From the NCBI GenBank assembly GCA_021399445.1, contig JAJTUQ010000008.1, positions 1,116,001 through 1,180,000 of the forward strand: DNA of 64,000 bases. Direction: 5' to 3'. Numbering within the stretch: the first letter of the stretch is position 1; every line of letters starts with the position of its first letter. Below are positions 11,411 through 22,639 of the stretch, in pieces. The stretch comes from Xylogone sp. PMI_703 (taxonomy: Eukaryota > Ascomycota > Leotiomycetes). Under the pieces are notes generated by a model. It saw only the letters and a program-made list of their open reading frames with translations, did not search any database and was not told the DNA's origin. The position numbers were made by a program, and so were the translations under genes.

Positions 11411-11746
11411 ATGAAAAACTCGAAAAAAAGTCGGAGAGTATCAAAGACTAGTAGCAAAAAAGAAATAACAGTTGGAAGAGAGGAAGATGTTGGGGGAGGG
11501 GGGGGGGAGGGGGGGAACATTGAACATATGAAAGGTAAGGCTGTCTACTGCCTTGAGAATGGCCAAGCACCAATCCTTTCTTGCGATTTCGATCACCTTG
11601 ATACCGCCTTGAAACAAGGCTCATTAACCGCCATACTAGACAACCAACCTGACAGCCTTGGAACTGGGTGCACTCAACTCAAAGAGGCAATATATCAGAC
11701 TGTAGTTTACATCAAGAAATTATTGGGTTACTCAGTGTTTCAGTGA
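11411..11746 (+). CDS. Hypothetical small protein, doubtful
   Basis: A 111-codon ATG-started frame that diverges from the HET gene with only 95 bp between the starts. It encodes a Lys/Arg/Ser-rich N-terminus, then a Gly-rich run that is merely the translation of the G-rich tract at 11490-11513, then about 70 ordinary residues. I recognise no domain. It may equally be a chance frame in the HET upstream region. Confidence 0.2.
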   Translation: MKNSKKSRRVSKTSSKKEITVGREEDVGGGGGEGGNIEHMKGKAVYCLENGQAPILSCDFDHLDTALKQGSLTAILDNQPDSLGTGCTQLKEAIYQTVVYIKKLLGYSVFQ

Positions 11747-13069
11747 TTGATGAAGGCAAGGCGAAGCCCAACAGCTACTTGTTATTAATACAAGCAATCT
11801 AGAAATCTAATAAACTGATTGCAGCCTTAGTAAGAAAATAGCTAGTGTACTAGGTAATAAGTCTCTGCAAATAATCTCTTCTAAAATTTCAGTTCAAAAC
11901 GGTGTAACTTCATTGTGGTTAATGAACAACTTCATTCCAAATTATCTTTATATCTTTTGGCACTTGTTCATCAAGTTAAAGGTGGTCTGCAGAGGGACTC
12001 GTATAATATCATAACTCTTGGCATACCAGATAGGCATTAGTTCAGTGTGATAGATAGATTTGATTTCCCCGTCCAGCCAATTTATCCATACACGTGTAAT
12101 ATCTGAAGATGTCGCCTTAAATCTCACAATGACTATTCGCTTGTGCTCAATAGTATTTAGCCTGGTGCTTCAGGCCTGCGCGGTCTGGCCCCGCGCTAAA
12201 CTTTAAGCGTTGCTAGTTGCGGTTTCGTGCCACCTTTTTTCGAGGTGCTTGATCTTCGATCGAAGCTGATGCGCTCAATTCAAAAGTGAGCACGAAGATT
12301 TGTATATCGCACATGTGGCGGTTTGCATAGCCTATCCAGCTTTGTTTCCATTGGACAACTACTCGTTTTTCGGTGGCTTTTATACGCGCCCCCTACCCAC
12401 GTCTAACCCCCCAACTTTCCAAATGCTTGAATCATAGTGGTTACAATACCCTCATTCTGTAGCATGCCGTAGGATCTTCCGGTGAATGGTGACCACTTCG
12501 ACTAGCATCATAAAACCCCGGCACAACAACTTGCACCATATCCTCTCTCCAGCACATCATCACATGAAAGATCAAAGCAGGTATAGTCGACGATCACTCA
12601 AGGTGTAATAGATATCCACATGGTGTTCTGGTGACATAGCTTCTATGATAGGTTACTCTACTGTGGCAGCTAGTTTATTATGTTCTAAAGAAGGCGAGGG
12701 CGAATATTACGTTCCAAACACGTCAACAGCGATAAATTATGCTTCCGTATCATCCAGCCACCGCTACCGTACCGTATGCTGGATGTAATTTCCCATTAGA
12801 ATAATTTCATTCTAGCATCATAATGTTGTTCCTCAGGGTTGCTGTATGCTCTTCTCTAACTCGTTTCAAGTATGGCGCTATTCTCGGTCAGAATGCACTC
12901 ACTCAAGTTCTTTGTGTGAAATGAAACGTGACGCTCTCGTCTTCTCTTTTGACAATTAGTTCCACCCGCCTCTGACTCAAGTAGCGACCATACATAGAAG
13001 GTCCATGCAGTAAGGCCACCGATTACCAACAAGTCTCCTTGACGTCAGGTCTCTAGGTCGCGACACATA
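11747..13069. other. Intergenic, no gene seen
   Basis: About 1.3 kb of mixed composition with no convincing open frame or RNA gene. A GC-rich patch at about 12165-12200 stands out against AT-rich surroundings but has no assigned role. The right edge is set by the foldback element at 13070. Confidence 0.45.
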
Positions 13070-13532
13070 CAGTGGGTGGACTGGAGTCTGTGCGCACCAC
13101 CCTTTTCACACCAAAACTCACCTACCCTGCACTTGATTATCTTTTTATTAATAGCCTAAATTCTTTTCAAATCTTATCTCAATTTATAGATTTTAGCGAT
13201 TTATTTGACATACTCAAACTTCAAACAGCTTGAGGTACTGCAAGAATTGCAATAAAGTGCAAAGTTGATAAAGTTGACCCTTCATACAAATCTCGCTTAA
13301 TTTGTATGAGAGAAGATTTATGTACAATTTGAACAGCTATAATCACTTTTTTAACGCCTCAATAAACTTAAGATTCAAATATGTCGAATTACTTGGTAAA
13401 ATCTATAAATTGAGGTAAAATTTTGAGAAAATTTAGGCTATCAGTAAAAAAGATAATCAAGTGCAAAGTAGGTGAGTTTTGCCTATTTTTGCGGTAAAAC
13501 TGGCGGTGCGACAGACTTCAGTCCACATACTG
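13070..13532. mobile_element. Foldback/MITE-type element with long inverted repeats and TA flanks
   Basis: The two ends are inverted copies of each other. The left arm, about 13070-13195, starts CAGTGGGTGGACTGG. The right arm, about 13397-13532, has the reverse complement, starting CAGTATGTGGACTGA. The dinucleotide TA lies directly outside both ends (13068-13069 and 13533-13534), the target duplication expected of Tc1/mariner-type transposition. Complementarity continues weakly inward to a central hairpin near 13290-13316 (CATACAAAT..ATTTGTATG), so almost the whole 463 bp can fold back on itself. There is no coding capacity, so it is non-autonomous. It ends 146 bp upstream of the SUKH-like gene's ATG. 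Confidence 0.85.
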
Positions 13533-13678
13533 TACGTACAGGATCGGCAACCGCCGTACCACAGTGGTTGGGCATCTCGACACCCTGGCGAAGTGTTTAC
13601 GGCGCAGTAATCCTAAAATATTGTAAATATCGCAGAAAACTGCCGCGGTCACTAGGATGACTGATATCGAAATCTATC

Positions 13679-14413
13679 ATGTCAGCTCCACCACCACTAG
13701 CGCCTTCCATAGTTCGCAATGATCAGGAGAAGAAAGAAGAGTTACAGAGCATCGGTATCGCTGAGCTGCTAAGAAGATTCTCAGAAGCAGCCTTTTTTGT
13801 TCATGAAGCGGAATACAGAAAGAATGGGATTGAATCGCCGGAACAGGTTCTTCGCCCTCCGCTCACTGCTGAGGAACTTGCCCACAAAGAGGAAGAGCTA
13901 GGTCCTCTCCCGGATGATGTAAAGGAGATATCATTGATTGCTGATGGATTTTATGGAGGCTGGCACTTTGCCGCCGGTGGGTGGGGAGGCGTCGCTGGTT
14001 TGTGGAAAGAGGCCGCAAATGCACATGAGATCTACCTGGGGTACCTCCCAAAACCGACAAAACGCAGAATCGAGGCCAGGGCGGGAGCGGATAAAATCAC
14101 ACGCGATGTGAGTGTTGTTAGCATTGGCATTTCGCCTTCAGGGTCGCGTATAGATTGGGGCAGCGTGTATGTGGGATGTGGCTCTACAGAAAATGATAAT
14201 TATATACATGTGTTATGCCCCGCTCCAGTCTGGAAGAAAATCCAAAATGCTATGGGGAGGGAAGTCGGGGATGAAGAATACGCCGTTAAACAATACGCAA
14301 ATTGGAATGTAGGAATGGTCCTTATGCCGAGTATGACAGCTTGGATTGTTAATTTGACAGCCAATTTGGAGGCACTCGTCGCAACTAACACCAAAGCAAT
14401 TTCTTCACCCTAA
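13679..14413 (+). CDS. SMI1/KNR4 (SUKH) family-like protein
   Basis: A 244-residue single-exon protein. The segment near residues 63-95, with acidic helix residues, then LGPLPDDVKE and ADGFYGG, resembles the SMI1/KNR4 fold: an acidic helix, a Leu-Pro-x-Asp-hydrophobic turn, then the Gly-containing strand. In yeast this family links cell-wall synthesis signalling to growth; in bacteria related proteins are toxin immunity proteins. No signal peptide or membrane segment is visible. The ATG at 13679 is the first in frame and gives a normal N-terminus. The 5' flank is largely made of the foldback element ending at 13532, so its promoter may be partly transposon-derived. The family call rests on pattern recognition, not an alignment. 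Confidence 0.6.
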   Translation: MSAPPPLAPSIVRNDQEKKEELQSIGIAELLRRFSEAAFFVHEAEYRKNGIESPEQVLRPPLTAEELAHKEEELGPLPDDVKEISLIADGFYGGWHFAAGGWGGVAGLWKEAANAHEIYLGYLPKPTKRRIEARAGADKITRDVSVVSIGISPSGSRIDWGSVYVGCGSTENDNYIHVLCPAPVWKKIQNAMGREVGDEEYAVKQYANWNVGMVLMPSMTAWIVNLTANLEALVATNTKAISSP

Positions 14414-16468
14414 CGATATTATCAGATTATAGGCTGTCTACAGCACCTTGGTGTACGGTTTAGGGTCAGAACGGTAGGCCCTGGGGGTCATTTTGTTGAG
14501 GATAACACAGGTCGGGGTGTCATCCACTACCAAGAAGGATGCTGGATTGCTGGCCCATTGAAATAGGAAATTTTTGTTTGATAGAATGTCATTAGTGATA
14601 AAAGATGAGAGGCTCTAGTCCTTTTTCTTCACACTGTAGTCAATTTAGCTAATATATTAATATAATACTGTTAACTACTCTAATGATTACCTATAGATCC
14701 CATCTTTCACCTGGATCATATTATTAAAAAGCGTTTCAGTATATCATAGTTCAAAACTGTCGTCTGTTAACCCAGATAAAGCTATAACATCAATAGTAAT
14801 GACATTATCATTTAATTATACCCTAATGCTATCAAGAGGACATATAACCACGTTAATCTATATAAACTTTTTGATTAGTGATAAATCATTGAAAAAAAAC
14901 TAAATATTATTTTTATTGTTAAATTTCTGATAATAAGAATTAATAATAAAAATAGTTTATAACAAAGAAGCTTAGATTACAAATATTATCAAAGTACTAT
15001 TGTTGTCACTAAGAAAGATAATATTAAAGTTTAAAAAAGTCTTGATTATATAATAAACCAAAATAAGACTAAAGTAATATAACTTGTACATTTATATATC
15101 TTTATCATAAAGATATTATTTATCCTAAACCCTGATATAATATAATAATCGTTTTGAATATAAAAGTTTAAATCAATAGTTTTATCTTAATATTTTCTGT
15201 TTTTTAACATAATTAAGATTATTAATCTTTGTAGCTTTAACATTGAAGAAACTATAAAAGTCATATCTAAAGATTAAGACTATTTAGTAATTTTGATTAA
15301 TTTACCTAAACTTATATTAGAAAAAATAGACTAGTTAAATATAATTAACAAGAAACCATTAATAAAATTTTATTACTAAAATCTTGTTATTAAATTCTAA
15401 ATAATAAGAATTTCTTAAATAATTAAACTATATAATAAATTATAACTTCTATAAGATTTTAAAGATCTAAACCTCTGAAAATGATAAATCCGTAGATCCT
15501 AAGGATCTAAGAATCTTAACTTAGTTCATTTACTATATAAGTAAATAGTTTTATAATAGATAAAAGCTTTATGTTTAACTTAATTAATTTATAATATACT
15601 TATATTTCATAATAACAAAGCCTTAATATTATAAAGTTATTCTTTTACTCTTTACCTTTATTTATTATTTAAGTAATAAATATCCTAGACTTTAATAAAA
15701 ATGTTATAATTTTCAACTAATATTAATATTTTAATATTAACTCTTTTATGTAGTTTAACTAAGACAATAATCTTAAATACTTAAATCTTTTATAGTCAAG
15801 CTTCGTTAAAATAATATTTATAAACTAATAATCTTGTTAATATTATATATTTTTCAAAAACAGTTTAAATTATCCTTTATATACACTTCTAAATCTTATA
15901 TAATTATATATTATTATAAAGTAGATCGTAAAAAATCACAAAATCCTTTCTTAACGTTATAAGTATATGATAACTTTTTTGTAAGATCATTGATCAACTT
16001 AACTTTAGTATACTTTTATTATCATACTTCTCCTTGGATCTGACAGTTTAAGTATTATTAATAATCAACATTAAAAATCATAATTAGTTACTGTTATTTT
16101 AAACCTTTTTACATTTCTCCTTAAATGTTGACTCTTTAGATAAACATATCCTTTATACTGTTTGTTAAAATAATTACGGTTACGTATACAGACTGTAAAT
16201 ACAACCCCGATAACTATAGCCTTAATAAACATAATCAGGAGAACCTTATCTAATTACTACTATAAATTATACTATAGTTAAACCATAAAATAGTTAATTC
16301 AATTAATTCTTTTGGTATTACCATAATCAGAATAATGTTCCGATATATATTAACCAAAATTAGATATTCTTACTGCTAGATATAATTAAGTAGTCACGTA
16401 GGCACCACAGATTTCCCCTGAAATTTCACAGGCCTCCGATAAGTAGCTTTTAGAACTTTATACTAGTT
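14414..16468. other. Intergenic; long AT-rich tract from about 14640 to 16400
   Basis: After a short normal stretch (to about 14630) the DNA becomes extremely AT-rich and full of stops in all frames, consistent with a RIP-degraded repeat. I looked for RT, integrase and transposase motifs on both strands and for flanking repeats and found none I would defend. The tract ends close to the 3' end of the AttH/CrtC-like gene. Confidence 0.5.
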
Positions 16469-17601
16469 TTAATTACAAGCTGTTTTCACTTCGGACGTGC
16501 CCCAACCAGTTACATACTGGTTATCAAAATATCCAGCAAAGGTCGAATATCCTTCAAACAACGTCATCAAACCCTGCGTGTCTGTTGGATTAGTCATTTC
16601 CCCAGCGAGCGTGGGAAGCGTAACCTCTAATCTCGTTTTTTTTGTGGGATATTGAGCGTGTATTTGCCATGGTATGTGATGTTAGTAACAGTTGAGGTGA
16701 AAGGCTGCGATGGGTGGAAATCCTCCTCGAGTGGGTATACCTCGATGTGTCCATCTGGGAAAAGCATTGTGGTAAAAAACTGAGAGTCGCCGCCCGGGAC
16801 CGCCTTACTTGCCCATGCGGTCACCTTGACGCCGTTGTCAAGCAGGAAGATCCATAGGTTCCACCCGCTGCTGCCGAAGCCAACCCCAAACTGCCGGTCA
16901 AACCATGACATGGACTTCTCAGGAATAATTGTTACTTCGTTTCCGTCGATAGTAATAGTCCCAGTCATCCTGCCTTCGGGAACAGCCCACTCAGTCGTCT
17001 GGGCGTTGCCCCAGTTGAAAACTCCACTGCCTGCGTCATAGAAGTTGGGCCCCTGAGCAACGCTCGTTAGGTTGAACTCTACTCCGTCAATCGTGCTGAT
17101 TTGTGTCATGTTGGAGATGAAATCCGGGGAAGTAGAATAGATATGCAATCCAGGATAGATTAAGTCAAGGGTATCCTTGCTTATCAAGACTCCTGTAGTT
17201 GGAGCTTGGGAAATGCCCAAGTATTTTCCCTCATTGATATCAAGCAGCGAAACTTTAATCGTGTGGATTGTGGTGTTGTTAGGTCCGGCAACTTCGATCG
17301 CCGATGAAACCAGGAAGTAGTCGTGACCATTCTCGGCTGAAATAAAAAAGAGGGTCCACCAGCTGTCGCTTGTAGTGTCTGGCTGTGGAAGCTGGGAGGC
17401 CGTCAAGTTAAGGATGCCGTTCCCTTGCTATGCCATTAATTAGTATCAATTGGAGATTGTAATAGAGGGCGAACAAACCAGATAGGACTTATCGAAGGGG
17501 CTGAGATTTGGCGCAGTTCGAAGGAACGCTGCAGATATCCCAAAGAAAAGGGGCAAAGTCCACAGGCATTTTCTGACACTATGGTTACAAGGAGACGTCA
17601 T
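16469..17601 (-). pseudogene. Secreted AttH/CrtC-like (kievitone hydratase-like) protein with 3' frameshift
   Basis: A member of the lipocalin-fold AttH/CrtC group that includes fungal kievitone hydratase and related Diels-Alderase-like proteins of secondary metabolism. From the ATG at 17601 the first exon gives a short charged start and a hydrophobic segment (LWTLPLFFGISAAF), a likely signal peptide. An intron with a TACTAAT branch point joins it to the body; the donor is GTTTGT (17480) or, a few bases downstream, GTTCGC, and the acceptor is near 17423. The body contains DSWWTLFFIS, MSWFDRQFG and WNLWIFLLDNG, as expected. At a run of eight A's (about 16641-16648) the frame breaks; the expected C-terminus, including GYFDNQYVTGWG, is open one frame away down to the stop at 16469. 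A one-base homopolymer change explains this. It could be real decay or an assembly error. Confidence 0.7.
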
Positions 17602-18329
17602 TGTTAAGAGATAGAAAACGAATTACGCTATAATGCGGGTAGGAATTATATGCATCTACATCTACGTTGATCTCTATGTAGGAAACCAACTTATAATCCC
17701 ACACCTGGAGAGAGACCTTAAGGTCTATCACTTGCATAAAGCTTTCTACCTCGGTATTGGCGGCTTTTGTACATTCTCGGAGATGGGTCGTGCGGATTTT
17801 CCGGACATTATCGAATTATGCAAACCGAAAACAGGAATTGTGCAGTGTTAGTGTCTGAGCAACAAGTAGTAGCCAGAGCGTAACAGCTGAATGCATTCTA
17901 ACATAAGATAGTCACATAATTTAACCCCTGGCCTTCAGGGGAGGAGAAACCTCCCCACTTACGTACCATACAATTTGTATGTGTAGTAGCCTGACCCTTG
18001 TGCGCTGGCCTCTGAGACCATATATTTAAAAGATTTTATTGACTAATCAAGAGTAAGTAAAGTGAGGAGCTCTTCTCCCTTTCCCCTTTTCTCTACACGC
18101 GTAAAGTAAAGGAGGTGCCTCCTCTACAATACCAAGTAGAGTAAGTAGAGTGAGCTTTACAATGCTCAATTACGCATCTAAGAAGGGAACTGGGAGCCAT
18201 CCACCCGGTGTTAATACAATTAATTATTCCATGATGTCACCGCACGGAATCTGGCAATTGATTCCTATACTAGTTGTATCACGCTATGAACTCATGCTGA
18301 CTTGGTTAATAAACGTATACAACCTTATG
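17602..18329. other. Intergenic, small hairpins only
   Basis: No supportable gene. Two short inverted repeats occur close together near 17925-17960 (CCCCTG..CAGGGG, then GGGGAGG..CCTCCCC). A plus-strand frame at 17633-17851 starts in ordinary sequence but resembles nothing I recognise. Confidence 0.4.
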
Positions 18330-18369
18330 ACGTATATCCCGGTGTGATCGGTAACACCGGGATATACGT
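18330..18369. repeat. Perfect 16-bp stem hairpin downstream of the MDR gene
   Basis: The arms ACGTATATCCCGGTGT (18330-18345) and ACACCGGGATATACGT (18354-18369) are perfect reverse complements with an 8-nt loop. It lies 81 bp past the stop of the minus-strand oxidoreductase, so it would fall in that gene's 3' UTR or terminator region. It could instead be a transposon end; no second copy is visible in the window. Confidence 0.75.
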
Positions 18370-18450
18370 TAACGCTTTACCCGTTGGCACCACCGCCTTA
18401 AGTGAGCACGTATTCAGAGAATAGACAAAGATTGTCTTATACCATGTAAG

Positions 18451-19491
18451 TTAAAGAGTGACTATTAGCTTCTTTCCGCTGACTCCTGCTTTCAGCTTGT
18501 TTAATGCTGTTTGCAACACAGCTAAACCACCGTCGACAACCTCACCCAAAGGGCTTGGTATGCACTCTCCACTAGCTAAACCACTGCCCAAAAAGTCATT
18601 AAACAGCCAGCTGCCAAATTCCTTATTCTCCATCCCAACCAGAGACGCGTTTGTCATGACCACTTCTATACCTGGTGGGATCTTCTCTTCCCCCGTAGGA
18701 TATGGAAGTGTAGTACACAACTTCACGGGGCGATTTTCTTGGGCGTAGTGAGCAAGGACTTTTGCAGCTAAAGCTCCGCCACCATCTTTTGATATAGCTG
18801 CAAAGCAGTAAGTAACAGACTTGCCTATAGCTTTGGCACGTGCAACAATAGCTTGTACTATATTAGGATCCTTGTAGTCAAAGACTTCTGAAGCACCCAA
18901 GCTTTTGATATAAGAATGGTGATGCATGCCTGCTGTTGCAAAGACGATAAATCCTATCCTTCGTAATATTTGCACAGCCACTGTGCCCACACTTGATCCA
19001 GCGCCCCAGACTAGATAGATAAATTTGTGGGGAGATGGATCAGGAGAGACTTTTCGTGGAATACCTTGCAAGACAAATATGCCCACGCCGGCTGTAGCAA
19101 CCGCCATGGGCATCATTGCGCCTTGCTCAAACGTGATGTGATCGGGGAGTTTAACTGACGCATTTTCCTGCAATATGGTATACTCCTGGTATCCTGCTTC
19201 ATTTGGATCCTTCGTCCCGATGGCACATGCAAAACCAGCAACTCGATCTCCCTTTTGAAATTTCGTCACTTCTGGACCTATGGCTTCAATGATCCCAGAT
19301 ATATCAGTGCCGAGGATTAACGGTAAAGTGTGTACTATATAACCAGTATCTTGCATCATATTTTCAACTGGATTGATGGCTATAGCATGATTCTTGATAA
19401 GTAATTGGTGTTGACCTGGACTTGGGATCGGACGTTGGCCGATAACCAGAGAAGCTCCTATGGCTCTTAAGAAGCTGGCATTCTGGGACAT
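18451..19491 (-). CDS. Medium-chain zinc-type alcohol dehydrogenase / enoyl-reductase-like oxidoreductase
   Basis: A 346-residue single-exon MDR-superfamily enzyme, cytosolic and NAD(P)H-dependent. The GroES-like N-terminal domain is followed by the nucleotide-binding Rossmann fold with GAGSSVG near residues 163-169. The block NPVENMMQD near residues 40-48 and the LGTDISGIIEAIG stretch are typical of the ToxD/LovC-like fungal group. Members include stand-alone enoyl reductases that serve polyketide synthases, but many act elsewhere. The catalytic zinc Cys/His set of true alcohol dehydrogenases is not apparent, as is usual for this quinone/enoyl-reductase branch. The ATG at 19491 is clear. Neighbours are the AttH/CrtC-like gene and an aldo/keto reductase, a plausible small metabolic group without a synthase in view. 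Confidence 0.85.
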   Translation of the reverse strand: MSQNASFLRAIGASLVIGQRPIPSPGQHQLLIKNHAIAINPVENMMQDTGYIVHTLPLILGTDISGIIEAIGPEVTKFQKGDRVAGFACAIGTKDPNEAGYQEYTILQENASVKLPDHITFEQGAMMPMAVATAGVGIFVLQGIPRKVSPDPSPHKFIYLVWGAGSSVGTVAVQILRRIGFIVFATAGMHHHSYIKSLGASEVFDYKDPNIVQAIVARAKAIGKSVTYCFAAISKDGGGALAAKVLAHYAQENRPVKLCTTLPYPTGEEKIPPGIEVVMTNASLVGMENKEFGSWLFNDFLGSGLASGECIPSPLGEVVDGGLAVLQTALNKLKAGVSGKKLIVTL

Positions 19492-20648
19492 TCTGAAGTT
19501 TTTGTGGTTTGTTTTGGTGTTTGTTGCCTTTGATGTGGATCAAAATGAAATATGTGAAACATGAAGAATATCGCATGAATATTAAACTTTATGTACATAT
19601 GTTGTTTTCTGGATCTAGCATTTTATATAAGTTAAGAAGATCCCTGTCTATTAGTTACTACCTTCTAGTAGACTAGACTGAGTCAATCAAGTTTCTTAAT
19701 AATGTTACATTGACTTTTACTGCATATTTACGGTATACTGCGATTTATAAAGCAGCTATGTCACGAGTTAAATTACCAGACTAAAACTGCAAGTTGATTA
19801 CTGGCCGAATATGATTGGAGATCGGAGTTAATATGCTAGGACTGGTCATAAGAGGAAGGTATCTCAGTTATCGCGGCGATTCGTAGATAAACCCCTGAGC
19901 AGTGGGTATCAATTCTCTTGAGCTGCTATTAGACCATTTACACGAATTTGGACGAGGAAGAGAGATATAGAATAGATTCAAGGGAAAACAGAGTCACATA
20001 ACAAGTGCTAGCTCAATTTCCTTCATAGCACCCTTAAAAGCAGACTATGAGGTTATTCGGCGATACTATCCACACGATCTAACCCCTCTTGGTAGGCTCC
20101 TTGAAAGAGTGGTTAACGCTAGATCACAGGACCCTGCGAAGTGTTAATTCCTAATTCCGATTATTATTCCCTTAGAGATCTCCCAGACTCCCAATACACG
20201 GAGCAAAAGGCCGCTTCCTTGCAGAGTAAGCGTATTCCGAGAGCCAGTCATAAGCGCCGAATGGAGTATTTGGCCTCTAGCAAGCGCCCACCCGGCCGCT
20301 TGGGCCGCGCTGATTCCTCCTCCATCTATCAAATGGCTCGGAATAGGATAAACTCTTCCTTCGTACATAGTTCGGAAAATGGTTGCCCTTATGTAAATTA
20401 TGCAGAAATATCATCCGTGCCGGTGGGAAACTCCAATCGTTGTAACGTGTTTAGGGACTATGTATCTTAATAAGCCATCGTTTACGGGGGGACCAAGAGA
20501 TGAGATGTATGGCCTCCCTAAGCTTCAATATATATTGCATAGCACCGGTTGTTGTCTATGTTCTTTCTATATACGTTGAGTAACTGGTAACTCTCCGGAT
20601 ACCTTCCTGTGCACATCATTATAGATCACAAATCCGACTACACAATTC
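19492..20648. other. Intergenic between divergent MDR and AKR genes
   Basis: About 1.16 kb between two divergent starts, so it contains both promoters. Open frames at 20141-20470 (plus, GTG start) and 20144-20368 (minus) overlap each other and match nothing I know. No regulatory motif can be assigned. Confidence 0.4.
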
Positions 20649-21864
20649 ATGTCCAGCACCCTTCAGAATCGCAAAATGTCGTCCGATACAACACAAAAAA
20701 TGGAGTACAATTACCTAGGAAAGTCAGGATTGAAGGTTAGCAAGGTAATCCTCGGAACCATGTCCTACGGTTCATCCAAATGGCAAGACTGGGTCCTAGA
20801 TGAGGAAGAGGCTCTTCCCCTTCTCAAGCATGCGTATGACGTTGGCCTCAATACCTGGGATACTGCAGACGCCTACTCTGACGGCCGCTCAGAGGAGATC
20901 ATTGGAAAAGCTCTCAAGCAATATAACATTCCGCGACACCGAATAGTAATTTTAACTAAATGCTTTTTCGGTGTTAATGAAGAAGGCCCGACGGAGGTTT
21001 CGACCACAGTTAACGACGGAGAAATGGTAAATCGAGTTGGACTAAGTAGGAAACATATTATGGATGCTGTAGAGAGCAGCATCAAGAGACTGGGCACGTA
21101 CATTGATGTACTGCAAATTCATCGATTAGACACTGAAACTCCACGAGAAGAAATCATGAGGGCATTGAATGATGTTATTGAAAGTGGCAAAGTCAGATAT
21201 ATTGGCGCAAGTAGTGTAAGTGCTTTTATGTTAATAGAATTGGACATAAGGAAGTTGATATGTATTCGTGGTAGATGGCCGCTTGGCAGTTCCAGGCGTT
21301 ACAGAACGTTGCCGAGAAGAATGGTTGGCACAACTTCATCAGCATGCAGAATTACTATAACTTACTCTACCGAGAAGAAGGTGAGCGAACTTAGACACAT
21401 CTATTACGACGTGAATCTTTATATGACATAAGTCCTCAAGTCTCACATATGCTTCAGAACGTGAGATGATTCCGTACTGCCATGATGCTGGCGTTGGACT
21501 TATCCCATGGTCTCCTATCGCACGTGGAGCTCTGGCACGGCCATACAACGACCGGTCTTCTCTTCGCGAGAAATCTGACCAGTGGTTACACATTTTAGTC
21601 CGTAGTCGAGACGCCGAAATTGACAAGGCCATAATTTATCGCGTCGAGGAACTGTCGAAGAGAAAAGGGGTGTCGATGGCTACAATTGCTACAGCCTGGT
21701 GCTTAAGCAAGCGGAATGTGAACCCAATTATAGGTTTGAACAGCAAGGAGAGAATTGACGATGTTGTTGCCGCTGTCAAATTTGTCAGCAGTGGTGGATT
21801 GATGAAGGAAGACGTGGAATACTTGGAAGCCAGTTACCTTCCGAGGGAGATCCAAGGTTATTGA
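20649..21864 (+). CDS. Aldo/keto reductase, three exons
   Basis: A cytosolic NADPH-dependent carbonyl reductase with a TIM-barrel fold, 359 residues after splicing. Exons are 20649-21215, 21275-21380 and 21458-21864. Intron 1 (21216-21274) has donor GTAAGT and acceptor TAG; intron 2 (21381-21457) has donor GTGAGC and acceptor CAG. Both restore a single frame through conserved family sequence ([13 protein letters not shown], then [16 protein letters not shown]). The catalytic tetrad is visible: Asp71 and Tyr76 in DTADAY, Lys104 in ILTKCFF, His158 in VLQIHRLD. The C-terminal half carries [14 protein letters not shown] and ends in a family-like helix. It resembles the yeast YPR127/Aad-type fungal AKRs. 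Start at ATG 20649; further in-frame ATGs at residues 10 and 18 are alternatives. The gene appears intact. Confidence 0.9.
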
Positions 21865-22631
21865 CACAACACATGCTCCCGACGAATTTCTTACCCCACC
21901 AAATTCCCACTTTGGCCCATCTTGGTGTGTGAGATATATGGTTGCATTTTATCAAATACTAACAACTGAAAGAACATTGTGTAGATCTAATCCGACAGAC
22001 TCTGATATGCCAAGCGGACACAAGTGTGGGTTATTTCAGCAGAGATAAAGATGGAAAGTTACAAGCCGAGGCCGATGTCATTAGGATTTGCAGGAACTTT
22101 GATAGAATCAAGGATCATCATGCTAACATTGTGGTCAGCTAAGTAACAGGAGATACAAAGAATCTCTTGTTAGATTAGTCTGATATGATTGATGATCTCA
22201 ACATATCCCTCTGTACGTTTATTCTAGATAGCTCTAGCAAATCCAAGTTGTTAACACCACTTCTATCTAACTAATGCTTATGGTAACGATTGTAGTATCC
22301 AACTTTTTCTAATACTTTGTCTAACTGCGGAGAGATGAAGTGAAAAATGCAAGGGTTTGCCAATTAAGTTTAACTACTGGTGTTAGATAAACCACAGCTA
22401 AGCATATTGAGGCTTCGGCATTCGAATTGAGTTTTGGGTTCTACATCAAATTGATATTCAATACTAGCTAATACCTAGCAGAAGGCTAGCAAGGTAACAG
22501 GGGAATGGAGATAAGGAACTGGAACAGTGGAGTCCATAGCCGCCTGGTGAACCTCACGTAGGCGTAACATAAGTGAGAGTCTATCGTGCAGGAAATACTA
22601 TCGGAACAATGGTCCGATTATGGTGGTACAA
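21865..22631. other. Intergenic up to the Mutator-like element
   Basis: About 770 bp without an open frame of note. The right edge is the 8-bp target duplication TTTATGAG (22632-22639) of the Mutator-like element. Confidence 0.45.
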
Positions 22632-22639
22632 TTTATGAG

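Noticed and set aside
20141..20470. Overlapping plus and minus frames upstream of the aldo/keto reductase
   Set aside because: The plus frame begins with GTG, the two overlap on opposite strands and neither resembles a protein family.
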